Shown here: positions 50,851 to 59,615 of the stretch, in pieces
How positions within the stretch are numbered: the first letter of the stretch is position 1
Layout: every line of letters starts with the position of its first letter
Source: Desulforamulus ferrireducens
GTDB lineage: Bacteria; Bacillota; Desulfotomaculia; Desulfotomaculales; Desulfotomaculaceae
DNA length: 64,000 nt
Direction: 5' to 3'
Assembly: GCF_002005145.1 (NCBI RefSeq)
Contig: NZ_CP019698.1
Coordinates: 1,612,001-1,676,000 of the forward strand
Notes under the pieces: generated by a model
Database searches by the model: none
What the model was told of the DNA's origin: nothing
What the model saw: only the letters and a program-made list of their open reading frames with translations
Program-made: the position numbers and the translations under genes

Positions 50851-50871
50851 GGCCAATTGCCGTCTGTCAAG
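50851..50871 (+). repeat. three-unit heptad remnant after rlmN
   Basis: GGCCAAT, TGCCGTC, TGTCAAG directly after the rlmN stop. In phase with the GGCCNNN pattern but too short to be certain. Confidence 0.35.
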
Positions 50872-50884
50872 ATGAGGTGATTTC

Positions 50885-51655
50885 ATGGGACTATTCTCCG
50901 GTCTGGAAAAGAGTTTAGAAAAATACATAGAGGGTTTTTTTAAACACAAATTCAGTTCTCAGGTCCGTGTGCAGCCCCATGACATTGCTAAGAAACTGGC
51001 CCGCACCATGCGTGACAAGAGGCGAGTCAGTGTGACTAATACTTATGTTCCAAACCGCTACAGGGTAGTTCTCAGCCAGGAGGATTTTGCCGACCTCCAG
51101 GCCGTGACCGGGCCTTTAGCAGAGGAATTGGCCGACCATCTGATCAAAAAGGCTGCCGAGAAAGAATTCACACTGGTTTCCCGCCCGCGGATAGAATTTA
51201 TCCAGCAGGAAAACCTGCAGCCGGGTGATTTTATTGTTGAGAGCAGTTACGAAATGCCGGAACCGGATGCACAACAGAATTACGAAGTGCCCTATGAACA
51301 GGAAATAACCAAGGGTTTTCAACCCATTAGTGATACCGCGCCACTGCCTAATTTGCAACAAAGATTTTCTGCCAGTTTATTGGTGGAAGAGGGGGCAGAT
51401 GCCGGAAGAGAAATCTTTTTAAGTGATATTCGTTGCAGCCTGGGTCGCAGGGATACCTGTGACATAGTTATCAATGATACAAGCGTCTCCCGCAGACATG
51501 CGCAAATAGAAAGGATCGGTGGCAGATACTGGTTAACCGATCTAAACAGCACCAACGGCACCTTTGTCAACGGGTTACCCATTGAGAAGATTGAACTTAC
51601 TTCGGGAGATGTCATTACCGTAGGCAATACAGTTTTGATTTTTAAGGAGTTTTAG
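50885..51655 (+). CDS. FHA domain protein with DUF3662 N-terminus (FhaA-like)
   Basis: A 256-residue cytoplasmic protein. The N-terminal ~115 residues (GLFSGLEKSLEKYIEGFFKHKFSSQVRVQPHDIAKKLARTM) match DUF3662 of actinobacterial FhaA. A linker rich in Glu, Pro and Gln follows, and residues ~168-256 form an FHA domain (CSLGRRDTCDIVINDTSVSRRHAQIERIG, LTDLNSTNGTFVNG) with the Arg, Ser and Asn expected for phosphothreonine binding. With the downstream PASTA kinase it is likely a phosphorylation-dependent adaptor in cell-wall control. Confidence 0.9.
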   Translation: MGLFSGLEKSLEKYIEGFFKHKFSSQVRVQPHDIAKKLARTMRDKRRVSVTNTYVPNRYRVVLSQEDFADLQAVTGPLAEELADHLIKKAAEKEFTLVSRPRIEFIQQENLQPGDFIVESSYEMPEPDAQQNYEVPYEQEITKGFQPISDTAPLPNLQQRFSASLLVEEGADAGREIFLSDIRCSLGRRDTCDIVINDTSVSRRHAQIERIGGRYWLTDLNSTNGTFVNGLPIEKIELTSGDVITVGNTVLIFKEF

Positions 51656-51656
51656 T

Positions 51657-52151
51657 GTGCTGGCACTTGGATTGACTATCTTAAGGGGCTTATTCCTCAT
51701 ACTGCTTTACATCTTCCTGTTTCGCTTAACCATCAGTATGTTGGAACAGATAAAGCAGGTAAGTGAAAGGGAAGAGTCACCGCAAACTAATTTACTCAAA
51801 TCAACTCCCATTTCCACCGGTGGTGACGGTGCCATCTTACAGGTTGTCTCTTCGGGTGAAGAGGGTATTGTCCCTGGTACATTATATCCCTTAGGGGATG
51901 TTACCAATATTGGCCGGGGGCGTGGTAACCATATTCATTTGTCAGGCCATTATGCTTCGCAAGAGCATGCCCGTATTACTTATAGACAGGGGCAATACTG
52001 GCTGGAGGATTTGGGGAGTTTAAATCATACATTTCTCAATGAGGTGCCTGTTACCAAGGATATTGTCCTGGCCAACGGGGATAGAATTCGTATAGGAGAA
52101 GTAATTTTTCGCTTTGTGAGGTGGGCGTATGAAATGGAGTCAGAAAACTGA
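51657..52151 (+). CDS. membrane-anchored FHA domain protein (FhaB/FipA-like)
   Basis: A 164-residue protein with one N-terminal transmembrane helix (about residues 3-24) and a C-terminal FHA domain (TNIGRGRGNHIHLSGHYASQEHARITYRQG, LEDLGSLNHTFLNEVPV). The Arg-x-Ser-x2-H pattern of the FHA site is close to standard, though the usual NGT turn is LNHT here. GTG 51657 starts 1 bp after fhaA and the 3' end overlaps the phosphatase gene by 23 bp. Confidence 0.88.
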   Translation: MLALGLTILRGLFLILLYIFLFRLTISMLEQIKQVSEREESPQTNLLKSTPISTGGDGAILQVVSSGEEGIVPGTLYPLGDVTNIGRGRGNHIHLSGHYASQEHARITYRQGQYWLEDLGSLNHTFLNEVPVTKDIVLANGDRIRIGEVIFRFVRWAYEMESEN

Positions 52152-52845
52152 TGTCGGAAAGGTTCGTTCCGGCAATGAGGATAGTATGTGCGCCTGCCCG
52201 GACATTGGTTTGTTCGCTGTGGCGGACGGTATGGGTGGTCATAAAGCCGGTGAAATTGCCAGTAGTACCGCCCTCACATATTTAGAAGAAAACTTGAGAG
52301 ATGCTCTAAAGACCAGCCCGGATGTGGGGGTTACCCTGCAGCGTATCATGCAAGAGGCTAATTACCGGATTTATCGCCTGTCTTCTGAGTATGCAGAGTA
52401 TAAAGGGATGGGAACCACGGTAACGGCGGGACTTATCATTGATAAGGATCTTTACCTGGTACACATTGGTGATTCCAGAGCTTACCTGCTACGGGGAGAC
52501 ACCATTACCCAACTTACTGATGATCATTCACTGGTGGCAGAAATGCTTCGCTATGGGGGCATTACTGAAGAACAGGCCGCCAACCACCCCCAAAAGAATG
52601 TTTTAACCCGTGCCATGGGCACTGCTCCCACTATAAAATTTGATTTTTATCAGATCAAGCTGCAGGCCCGGGATAAAATTCTCTTTTGTACCGATGGCTT
52701 AATTAATCACCTTAAGCCGGAGGAAATTAAGTTGGTTGTTCAGTCTCAGCCAGTGTTAGACAATTGTCTGGAGGAACTCCTGAAAATCGCCCTGGAACGG
52801 GGTGGCTTGGATAATATCGCCATGGTTTTGGTGGAGATTGAGTGA
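52129..52845 (+). CDS. stp: PP2C-family Ser/Thr protein phosphatase (Stp/PrpC-like)
   Basis: Mn2+/Mg2+-dependent phosphatase expected to reverse PASTA-kinase phosphorylation. The 238-residue protein has the metal-binding motifs VRSGNEDSM (near residue 15), FAVADGMGGHKAGEIAS (near 31-47), GMGTTVTAG, IGDSRAYLLRG, LTDDHS, and CTDGLINHL and GLDNIAMVLV at the end. This complete set indicates an active enzyme. No membrane segment. Confidence 0.95.
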   Translation: MKWSQKTDVGKVRSGNEDSMCACPDIGLFAVADGMGGHKAGEIASSTALTYLEENLRDALKTSPDVGVTLQRIMQEANYRIYRLSSEYAEYKGMGTTVTAGLIIDKDLYLVHIGDSRAYLLRGDTITQLTDDHSLVAEMLRYGGITEEQAANHPQKNVLTRAMGTAPTIKFDFYQIKLQARDKILFCTDGLINHLKPEEIKLVVQSQPVLDNCLEELLKIALERGGLDNIAMVLVEIE

Positions 52846-52858
52846 GTTACGGAGGATG

Positions 52859-54190
52859 ATGTTTTTGCTGGTAAACCTGCGTAAAGAGGAACGCAGCCTG
52901 TTGTACTATATTACCGCCTTTTTGGCGGTGGGTGTACTGGTTCTTTATCTTGGACAACCGGAATTTAATACTGCTTACGAATTGGCCTTAAGCAGTGGCT
53001 ACAAATTGCCCTTCTGGTGGTTTGTGGTGCTCCTCAGTATTGGTACCATGACTGCTTTTTGGCTTGTCAGTGTTTACTGGCGGGTGGCCGGCTTTAAATG
53101 TGATCCCTACTTAATGCCCATTACGGCTTCCCTGACTGCCCTTGGATTAATCTTTCTTTTTCGGCTGCGTCCCCAGTACGCTGAAAGACAATTTGCCTGG
53201 TTATTGCTTGGTCTGTTAGCCCTGGTTATGGTTACCACCCTGCTTCGTAAAATGGATTGGCTGGCGGATTATAAATATATTTATGTGGCAGCCGGTGTTA
53301 TTCTGCTGGTGTTACCCATCTTTTTTGGACGTGAACAATACGGTGCCCGTAGTTGGTTGGATTTAGGTATATTGCAAATACAGCCCTCGGAGTTTGTTAA
53401 ACTACTGCTGGTAACCTTTTTGGCTAGTTTTTTAGCCGAAAATCGCAGAGTGCTGTCCACCGGGAATGATCAAATACTAGGCATTAGTATTCCTGGTATT
53501 CGTGAATATGGTCCCCTGGTGGTCATGTGGGGTATTTCTTTATTAATACTGGTCTTTCAAAAGGATTTAGGTACAGCCCTCATATATTTTTGCACCTTTT
53601 TAGCTATGGTTTATGCCGCCACAGCTCGCATGTTTTATGTGTTTGTGGGAATGTTGCTGTTCTTTTTCGGTGGTACCGTGGCTTACCATATTTTTTCTCA
53701 CGTGCAAGCCAGGGTTGACATCTGGTTAAACCCCTGGGCCTATATCAGTGATAAAGGGTATCAGATTGTCCAATCGTTATTTGCCATTGGCTCTGGTGGA
53801 CTCTTTGGCAGTGGTCTGGGTCAAGGCTTACCTGGTTTAATACCTGCAGTGCACACTGATTTTATTTTTTCCGCCATTGTGGAAGAGTTAGGTTTGCTGG
53901 GTGGTTGTGCAGTTTTGGTTCTCTATATGTGTTTTATCTTCAGGGGACTAATGATTGCCCTGTCCTGCCGCGATGATTTTAGTGCACTGCTGGCCACGGG
54001 ATTTACGGCCTTAATGGGCTTACAAACCTTTATTATTATTGCCGGAGTTATTAAACTACTGCCCATGACAGGAGTAACATTACCCTTTATTAGTTATGGT
54101 GGCAGCTCATTGGTGGCAAATTTTGTCTTGTTAGGGCTGTTACTTAACATTTCCCACGAGGTAAATGGCGGAAATGAAACAGAATATTAA
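52859..54190 (+). CDS. rodA: SEDS-family peptidoglycan glycosyltransferase (RodA/FtsW-like)
   Basis: Lipid II polymerase of the SEDS family, about 443 residues with ten transmembrane helices. It has the conserved extracellular-loop region YGARSWLDLGILQIQPSEFVKLLLVTFLA, QKDLGTALIYFCTFLAMVYAA, HTDFIFSAIVEELGLLGG, and LPFISYGGSSLVANFVLLGLLL. Start is one of ATG 52856, ATG 52859 or TTG 52865; spacing from GGAGG leaves this open. It overlaps pbpA by 26 bp. Whether it serves elongation, division or sporulation cannot be told from the protein; adjacency to a class B PBP and PASTA kinase resembles the actinobacterial rodA. Confidence 0.93.
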   Translation: MFLLVNLRKEERSLLYYITAFLAVGVLVLYLGQPEFNTAYELALSSGYKLPFWWFVVLLSIGTMTAFWLVSVYWRVAGFKCDPYLMPITASLTALGLIFLFRLRPQYAERQFAWLLLGLLALVMVTTLLRKMDWLADYKYIYVAAGVILLVLPIFFGREQYGARSWLDLGILQIQPSEFVKLLLVTFLASFLAENRRVLSTGNDQILGISIPGIREYGPLVVMWGISLLILVFQKDLGTALIYFCTFLAMVYAATARMFYVFVGMLLFFFGGTVAYHIFSHVQARVDIWLNPWAYISDKGYQIVQSLFAIGSGGLFGSGLGQGLPGLIPAVHTDFIFSAIVEELGLLGGCAVLVLYMCFIFRGLMIALSCRDDFSALLATGFTALMGLQTFIIIAGVIKLLPMTGVTLPFISYGGSSLVANFVLLGLLLNISHEVNGGNETEY

Positions 54191-55595
54191 AAAGCTGGGT
54201 TATTTTCTCTTTGCAATTTTTATTGTCCTGATTTTTTACTTAACCTATTTAACCTTTCAAAAGGGTGAGGAGCTGGCTACACACCCGCAAAACCGTCGTC
54301 TGGCGGCCAAAGAGGCAGGGATAATACGGGGTACCATTTATGACCGGCAGGGTGTTAAATTGGCGGAAACCCGTTGGTCAGGACAAGCTGGCCAGCGTGT
54401 TTATTATACCGTGGGGGAAGTATCACCCTTTGCCCAAATAATTGGTTATGTATCTGAAAGATATGGTTCATCCGGCCTGGAGGCTGCTTATAGTAAAGAA
54501 TTATTAGGTCTCACCGAGGCTGATGCTGTGAAGAACCTGCTTGATAAAATTCTCAGTCGCACGCCCCGAGGTAATGATCTGGTACTCACTTTGGATGCTA
54601 CTTTGCAGAGCAAAGCCCTTGCTTTGCTGGGTAACCGACGGGGAGCGGTGGTGGCTCTGGACCCCCGCACCGGTGCCATCTTAGCTATGGTCAGCGCACC
54701 AGCCTTTAATAGCAATGCTATTAAGGACGATAAGGTCTGGCAGCAATTAAATCAAGATACGGACAATGCACCTTTACTAAACCGGGCTACCCAGGGGGCC
54801 TATCCTCCTGGTTCGGTGCTCAAGCTGGTGACCGGCACAGCAATTCTGGCCAACCAAGCTGAAGCGCCCAATAACATTAATTGCCCCGGCTATGTCATCA
54901 TAGACGGCAACAAAATAACCGATAACCAGGTGCACGGTCAAGTGGATTTTATCAAGGCACTGGCTGTGTCCTGTAACACTTATTTTGCCCAAGAGGGGGT
55001 AAAGCTAGGTTGGCCTAACCTACTTCGTACCTTTGAACAATTCGGACTTAATCAAAAGGCTGACTTAGAAATTCCGGTGCGAGCCGGCACCTTTGCCGAG
55101 AAAGAACGCCGCAACAAAAGTCAACTGGCAGAAACTTCCTTTGGTCAGGGGGATACTCTCCTGAGCCCTCTGCAGATGGCTTTGGCCTGTGCGGCTATTG
55201 CCAATGAAGGTATCATCATGAAACCCTACTTGGTCAAAGAGCTGCGCAACCCCGAGGGAGAGGTAATTAGGGTAACGGAGAGCACTCCCTGGCTAACAGC
55301 CACCACGCCGGAAATCGCGCAACTCATTACCCAGGGGATGGTGGCGGCCGTAGAGTGGGGTACCGGAACAGCAGCCGCCATAAAAGGGATTAAGGTAGCA
55401 GGTAAAACGGGGACTGCTGAGACCAAAAATGAGCAGGATCAGAGCAGTGCGCCCCATGCCTGGTTTGTAGGTTTTGCTCCGGCTGACAACCCCCAAGTGG
55501 TGGTAGCCGTTATTGTTGAGAAAGGCGGTTCAGGCAGCAGAGTAGCCGCCCCCATAGCTAGAGAAGTTATGGCCGCTGCCCTGTATGGCCAGTAA
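54165..55595 (+). CDS. pbpA: class B penicillin-binding protein, transpeptidase (PbpA-like)
   Basis: Peptidoglycan transpeptidase paired with the SEDS protein. The 476-residue product has an N-terminal membrane anchor (about residues 12-30), a short non-catalytic region beginning AKEAGIIRGTIYDRQG, and the transpeptidase domain with Ser-x2-Lys in PPGSVLKLVTG (near 222), Ser-x-Asn in AVSCNTYFAQEG (near 269) and KTGTAE (near 415). It lacks the long dimerisation domain of elongation PBP2, as in mycobacterial PbpA. ATG 54174 is an alternative start. Confidence 0.93.
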   Translation: MAEMKQNIKKLGYFLFAIFIVLIFYLTYLTFQKGEELATHPQNRRLAAKEAGIIRGTIYDRQGVKLAETRWSGQAGQRVYYTVGEVSPFAQIIGYVSERYGSSGLEAAYSKELLGLTEADAVKNLLDKILSRTPRGNDLVLTLDATLQSKALALLGNRRGAVVALDPRTGAILAMVSAPAFNSNAIKDDKVWQQLNQDTDNAPLLNRATQGAYPPGSVLKLVTGTAILANQAEAPNNINCPGYVIIDGNKITDNQVHGQVDFIKALAVSCNTYFAQEGVKLGWPNLLRTFEQFGLNQKADLEIPVRAGTFAEKERRNKSQLAETSFGQGDTLLSPLQMALACAAIANEGIIMKPYLVKELRNPEGEVIRVTESTPWLTATTPEIAQLITQGMVAAVEWGTGTAAAIKGIKVAGKTGTAETKNEQDQSSAPHAWFVGFAPADNPQVVVAVIVEKGGSGSRVAAPIAREVMAAALYGQ

Positions 55596-55632
55596 AAGCA
55601 GGGCTCAGTCGTAGTAAGGAGTGAGACGGAAA

Positions 55633-57504
55633 ATGATAGGCAAACTTCTGGGTAACCGTTATGAAGTGTTAGAGCAATTGGGCGGCGGCGGAATGGCGCT
55701 GGTTTGGAAGGGTAGAGATACCTTTTTAAACAGGCTTGTCACCATTAAGGTTTTGCGGCCTGAGTATGCCAGCGATGAAGATTTTGTGCGCCGTTTTCGG
55801 CGGGAAGCCCAGGCTGTGGCCAGCCTGTCCCACCCTAACATTGTTAGTATCTATGATGTTGGACAGGAAAATGACAGCTATTATTTAGTCATGGAGTATG
55901 TGGACGGCGAAACCCTCAAGTCACTCATTCGCCGTGAGGCACCTTTGCCAACCGCCAAGGCCATTCAACTGGGTCGCCAAATTGCCGAGGCTTTGGAACA
56001 TGCCCATGAGAATAACATTATTCACCGTGATGTTAAGCCTCATAATATCTTGATTACTAAGACTGGCCGGGCTAAACTAACAGATTTTGGCATTGCCCAG
56101 GCCAGTGCCTCCACGATCACCCATACCGACACCATTGTTGGTTCAGTCCATTACATATCGCCGGAGCAGGCCAAGGGTGAGCCGGCCGGGCCCAAATCGG
56201 ATATTTATGCCCTGGGTGTGGTTCTTTATGAGATGTTGACAGGCCAGGTACCCTACCAGGCGGATGGCGCCATTGGTGTGGCCCTTAAACATATTCAGGA
56301 ACAACCTCTCTCCCTGCGGGAAATTAACCCTGGGATACCGGAGGACTTGGAGAAGGTAGTATTGCGGGCCATGGACAAATTGCCGGACAGACGGCATAAA
56401 AGTGCCAAAGCCCTGGGCGAGGATCTCATCTCCATTAGTGAAGAAACCAGGAATATGCTTCCTTATTTGCCGGAGGATGAGGAATATACCCGAGTATTGC
56501 CCAACCCCAGTCTAACGTTGAGGGAAGAACAACGGACTACGGAGGGATCGGATAAGGGCAAAGGCAAACGAATGAAACCTGCCGCTTGGGGGATGCTGGC
56601 AGTATTGCTGGTGTTTCTGGTAGGTGGATTGGTGTTTGCTCTTAACAGTTATTTGAATGTGGAGGAGATAACAGTACCCCCGGTGGTAGGTATGCACATT
56701 GATGAAGCTCGCCGGGTGTTGGAAGACAGGGGCTTGGTGGTCAGTGTATCCAGGCAACCCCATGACACAGTGAAAAAGGATCACGTTATATCTCAAGATT
56801 TGAATGCCAACAGTGTGGTTAAAAAGGGCCGAACCATAGTCCTGGTGGTCAGTACAGGTCAGGAATTGGTAGAAGTGCCGGATGTGGTTGGCTTAACCTT
56901 AGAAGAAGCCAAGTATACTTTATTTAACCAAAAATTTAAGGTGGAAGCCCTGGACGAGGATCGTGTTTATAGTGATCTGGAGGAAGGCAAGGTAGCTGAG
57001 CAAGAACCCAAGGGTAAAACTGAGGCACCTCGGGGCAGTACCATTAAGTTACATATTAGTAAAGGACCCAAACCCGAAATAAAACAGGTGCCCAATCTAA
57101 TCGGTATGACTCAGGAAGCAGCCCGTGCTGAACTGGCAGCATTGGGTCTGGTATTGGATGAAGCCATAGGTCAAATGGAAAGCACTGAATATTTAAGTGG
57201 GCAGATTGTTCACCAGGAACCATCTGCCAACCAGGAATTGGAGGAGGGGGGCAAGGTTAAGATAACCATCAGCAGTGGACCGGGCCCAGCTCCGAGAGAT
57301 GTGACAATACGTGTTAAGGTTCCTGATGACGGTGAGAATCATGATGTTAAAATTAAGACTGAGGATGTGCGAGGTTCGGAGTATCCCTATATAAATTCTC
57401 ATCGGTCAGGAGACAATGTAGTGAAAGATATCAGGGTTTATGGCAAAGGAAGAGTTAAGGTTTACATTGATGGTAACCAAGTGCTTGATAGAGCTATTGA
57501 TTGA
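55633..57504 (+). CDS. prkC: PASTA-domain Ser/Thr protein kinase (PrkC/PknB-like)
   Basis: Transmembrane kinase sensing peptidoglycan fragments or lipid II. The 623-residue protein has a kinase domain (GGGGMALVWKG near 17-27, Lys39, HRDVKPHNIL near 133, DFGIAQ, SPEQAKGEP), a cytoplasmic linker, one transmembrane helix at about 318-338, three PASTA repeats (VPPVVGMHIDEARRVLE, VPDVVGLTLEEAKYTL, VPNLIGMTQEAARAEL), and a C-terminal beta-rich tail of about 75 residues. ATG 55633 is chosen over GTG 55621, which overlaps the AAGGAG site. The tail after the third PASTA is an addition I cannot assign. Confidence 0.95.
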   Translation: MIGKLLGNRYEVLEQLGGGGMALVWKGRDTFLNRLVTIKVLRPEYASDEDFVRRFRREAQAVASLSHPNIVSIYDVGQENDSYYLVMEYVDGETLKSLIRREAPLPTAKAIQLGRQIAEALEHAHENNIIHRDVKPHNILITKTGRAKLTDFGIAQASASTITHTDTIVGSVHYISPEQAKGEPAGPKSDIYALGVVLYEMLTGQVPYQADGAIGVALKHIQEQPLSLREINPGIPEDLEKVVLRAMDKLPDRRHKSAKALGEDLISISEETRNMLPYLPEDEEYTRVLPNPSLTLREEQRTTEGSDKGKGKRMKPAAWGMLAVLLVFLVGGLVFALNSYLNVEEITVPPVVGMHIDEARRVLEDRGLVVSVSRQPHDTVKKDHVISQDLNANSVVKKGRTIVLVVSTGQELVEVPDVVGLTLEEAKYTLFNQKFKVEALDEDRVYSDLEEGKVAEQEPKGKTEAPRGSTIKLHISKGPKPEIKQVPNLIGMTQEAARAELAALGLVLDEAIGQMESTEYLSGQIVHQEPSANQELEEGGKVKITISSGPGPAPRDVTIRVKVPDDGENHDVKIKTEDVRGSEYPYINSHRSGDNVVKDIRVYGKGRVKVYIDGNQVLDRAID

Positions 57505-57525
57505 CCCACCAAGGAGAGAAACTAA

Positions 57526-58404
57526 TTGTTAGAGGGAGTACTATTTAAGGCCTACGGTGGATTTTACTATGTAAAAATAGGAGAAGAAGTCTGGGAGTGT
57601 TCCCTGCGGGGGAAGTTTCGCCTGGGCAAGGGTAATCCAGCTCTGGTGGGTGACCGGGTAAGGGTTACCCCGGTACGGGACAGAATTGGCCGCATTGATG
57701 AAGTTTTGCCGCGGAAAACAGAGCTGTTCCGTCCCCCCGTGGCTAACATCGATCAAGCGGTGATCGTTTTTGCTGTAAAAAATCCGGAACCTAACCTGGC
57801 TTTGTTAGATAGGTTTTTGGTTTTAGCAGAAAGTGCTAATGTTTCTCCGGTGGTTTGTTTAAATAAAGCGGATTTACTTACCGGTCACCGGGAACATGAA
57901 TGGCTCAAACTGTATCGCCGGATAGGTTATCCCACCGTCATTACCAGTAGTAAAACAAGTCAAGGCATTGAAGAACTGCGTGAGTTACTCACAGGTAAAA
58001 CTTCGGTTTTAGCCGGCCCCTCCGGGGTTGGCAAATCCAGTCTGCTCAATGCCGTGCAACCAGGTTTGGAACTGAAAACAGGGGATATTAGTCATAAGCT
58101 CAAAAGAGGCAAACACACCACTCGCCATGTTGAATTATTACCCCTTAGACAGGGCGGTTTTGTGATGGATAGTCCTGGTTTTTCCAGCTTGGATTTACCC
58201 CAAATGGAACGCGTTGAGTTAAGTTACACCTTCCCAGAATTTGCAGTCTTCAGTGCAGAATGTAAATTCAGCGGCTGTTTGCACCAGCATGAACCTAAGT
58301 GTGCGGTAAAACAGGCAGTTGAGCAAGGTCTTATCCAGCAGGAACGCTATCAACATTACCTGGCCTTTTTGCAGGAAGTTATCGAGCAGGAGAGGAGATA
58401 CTAA
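57526..58404 (+). CDS. rsgA: ribosome small-subunit GTPase RsgA
   Basis: Late 30S maturation GTPase. The 292-residue protein has an N-terminal OB fold, a circularly permuted G domain in which NKAD (near 112) precedes the P-loop GPSGVGKSSLLNAV (near 166) and DSPGFSSLDL (near 215), and a C-terminal zinc finger CKFSGCLHQHEPKCAV. It starts at TTG 57526 behind AAGGAGAG. The prkC-rsgA-rpe order is the usual Firmicute one. Confidence 0.95.
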   Translation: MLEGVLFKAYGGFYYVKIGEEVWECSLRGKFRLGKGNPALVGDRVRVTPVRDRIGRIDEVLPRKTELFRPPVANIDQAVIVFAVKNPEPNLALLDRFLVLAESANVSPVVCLNKADLLTGHREHEWLKLYRRIGYPTVITSSKTSQGIEELRELLTGKTSVLAGPSGVGKSSLLNAVQPGLELKTGDISHKLKRGKHTTRHVELLPLRQGGFVMDSPGFSSLDLPQMERVELSYTFPEFAVFSAECKFSGCLHQHEPKCAVKQAVEQGLIQQERYQHYLAFLQEVIEQERRY

Positions 58405-58406
58405 TC

Positions 58407-59069
58407 ATGGTCAAAATAGCTCCTTCCATTTTGTCGGCTGATTTTGCTAATTTAGCTCAGTCTGTACAAGTGGTGGAAAAAGCTGGTGCAGAGTACCTTC
58501 ATATTGATGTCATGGACGGTCATTTTGTACCAAACATAACCATCGGTCCCTTAATAGTAGAGGCCTTACGTCCCCATAGTAAGATGTTCTTTGATGTGCA
58601 CTTGATGATCGAACAACCGGATCGTTATATTGCGGATTTTATCAAAGCGGGGGCAGATTTGGTTTGCGTGCATGGGGAAACTTGTCATCACCTGCACAGA
58701 GTAGTTTCACTGATCAAAGAAAAGGGAGCCAAAGCAGGGGTGGCCCTTAATCCCCATACGCCTATACAGCTAATTGAATATATTTTACCTATGCTGGACC
58801 TGGTACTGTTAATGACGGTAAACCCTGGTTTCGGCGGACAAAAATTTATTCCTGAAGTTTTGCCGAAAATTGAAGCTGTTTCTCGGATGATCAAGGAAAG
58901 GGGCCTAACCACAGAACTCCAGGTGGACGGAGGTATTAACACCCAAACCGCTTCCCTGGTGGCCAAAGCCGGTGCCAATGTCTTAGTGGCAGGGAGTGCC
59001 ATTTTTGGTAGTGATGATCCGGCTCAGGCAGTGCAGGAGATTAGAAAGGCGGCAGAGTTAAGCCAGTAG
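58407..59069 (+). CDS. rpe: ribulose-phosphate 3-epimerase
   Basis: Interconverts ribulose 5-phosphate and xylulose 5-phosphate. The 220-residue TIM barrel has IAPSILSADFANL at the N-terminus, metal and catalytic residues in HIDVMDGHFVPNITIG and FDVHLMI, MTVNPGFGGQKFIPEVLPKI, and VDGGIN plus LVAGSAIFG for phosphate binding. It is 2 bp after rsgA and the last gene of the long def-to-rpe run. Confidence 0.96.
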   Translation: MVKIAPSILSADFANLAQSVQVVEKAGAEYLHIDVMDGHFVPNITIGPLIVEALRPHSKMFFDVHLMIEQPDRYIADFIKAGADLVCVHGETCHHLHRVVSLIKEKGAKAGVALNPHTPIQLIEYILPMLDLVLLMTVNPGFGGQKFIPEVLPKIEAVSRMIKERGLTTELQVDGGINTQTASLVAKAGANVLVAGSAIFGSDDPAQAVQEIRKAAELSQ

Positions 59070-59178
59070 TGGGTTGACACAAATTGTCGCGGCTAAAAAA
59101 CAAGAGCCATGGCAATATTTAAACATTATAGTTTGTGGAAATCCTGTCTTAGATTATATTTAAAGGGGGTGCACAAGC

Positions 59179-59292
59179 ATGGCTGTTTGGAAATGTCAAA
59201 AATGTGGTGCTACCAAGGAAGGACGCTGCCGTCCTCAAAAGTGTGCCTGTGGTGGGACCAAAGAAGATTTTGTCAAGGAAGAAGCTAAGTAG
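59179..59292 (+). CDS. RCKP-type rubredoxin-like small protein
   Basis: A 37-residue protein, MAVWKCQKCGATKEG at the start, then RCRPQKCACGGTKEDF, read from ATG 59179 with a GGGGG site upstream. The two cysteine pairs (Cys6-x2-Cys9 and Cys22-x-Cys24, plus Cys17) and the RCxPxKC motif match very small rubredoxin-like zinc or iron proteins seen beside electron-transfer genes. Here it stands alone between rpe and a repeat region. It is too short for most gene callers. A longer antisense frame over 59149-59514 lacks any family signal and is not preferred. Confidence 0.7.
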   Translation: MAVWKCQKCGATKEGRCRPQKCACGGTKEDFVKEEAK

Positions 59293-59309
59293 TATATGAT
59301 AAACAAACT

Positions 59310-59366
59310 GGCCGTCGGCCTTCGGTTTTTTGGTCTTAGGCCATAGGCCGTAAGCCATTGGCTTAG
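59310..59366 (+). repeat. GGCCNNN heptad array, locus B left
   Basis: GGCCGTC, GGCCTTC, GG(T6) interruption, GGTCTTA, GGCCATA, GGCCGTA, AGCCATT, GGCTTAG. The T run after GGCCTTCGG might let this act as a terminator for the small gene upstream. Confidence 0.75.
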
Positions 59367-59534
59367 TTGGATTTAACCTGGTACTCGAACACATTCCCCT
59401 AAAGAGTGGATTATAAGAGTCTCTCGCCGAGGGGTCAGGGGCTGCGTGTCGCAAAGCGAATGGGGGAGTTATGCAGGGGGGTATGCCCACGCCCTCCGTT
59501 GGCTCCGCCGACACCTCAGTGAGGTTCTCAAAAA
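59367..59534 (-). repeat. core segment shared with 31823-31950
   Basis: Read on the minus strand this 168-bp segment begins GGCCTTTTTGAGAACCTC and continues GAGGTGTCGGCGGAGCC and AACTCCCCC to CTTTAGGGGAATGTGTT, in the same order as locus A on the plus strand. It has no supported gene. It is bracketed on both sides by heptads. Confidence 0.5.
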
Positions 59535-59615
59535 GGCCAAAGGCTAAAGGCCAAAAGCCTATGGCTTAAGGCCTACGGCCAATCTTTTAAAGCCGACGGC
59601 CGAGGGCTGACGGCC
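59535..59615 (+). repeat. GGCCNNN heptad array, locus B right
   Basis: GGCCAAA, GGCTAAA, GGCCAAA, AGCCTAT, GGCTTAA, GGCCTAC, GGCCAAT, a short break (CTTTTAA), then AGCCGAC, GGCCGAG, GGCTGAC, GGCC. Every unit keeps G-C in positions 2-3, while the last three bases vary. Confidence 0.8.

Noticed and set aside
59149-59514. 121-codon open frame on the minus strand
   Set aside because: It runs antisense through the small rubredoxin-like gene, the heptads and the core repeat, has no ribosome site of note and no family pattern; the reading is explained by repeat DNA.
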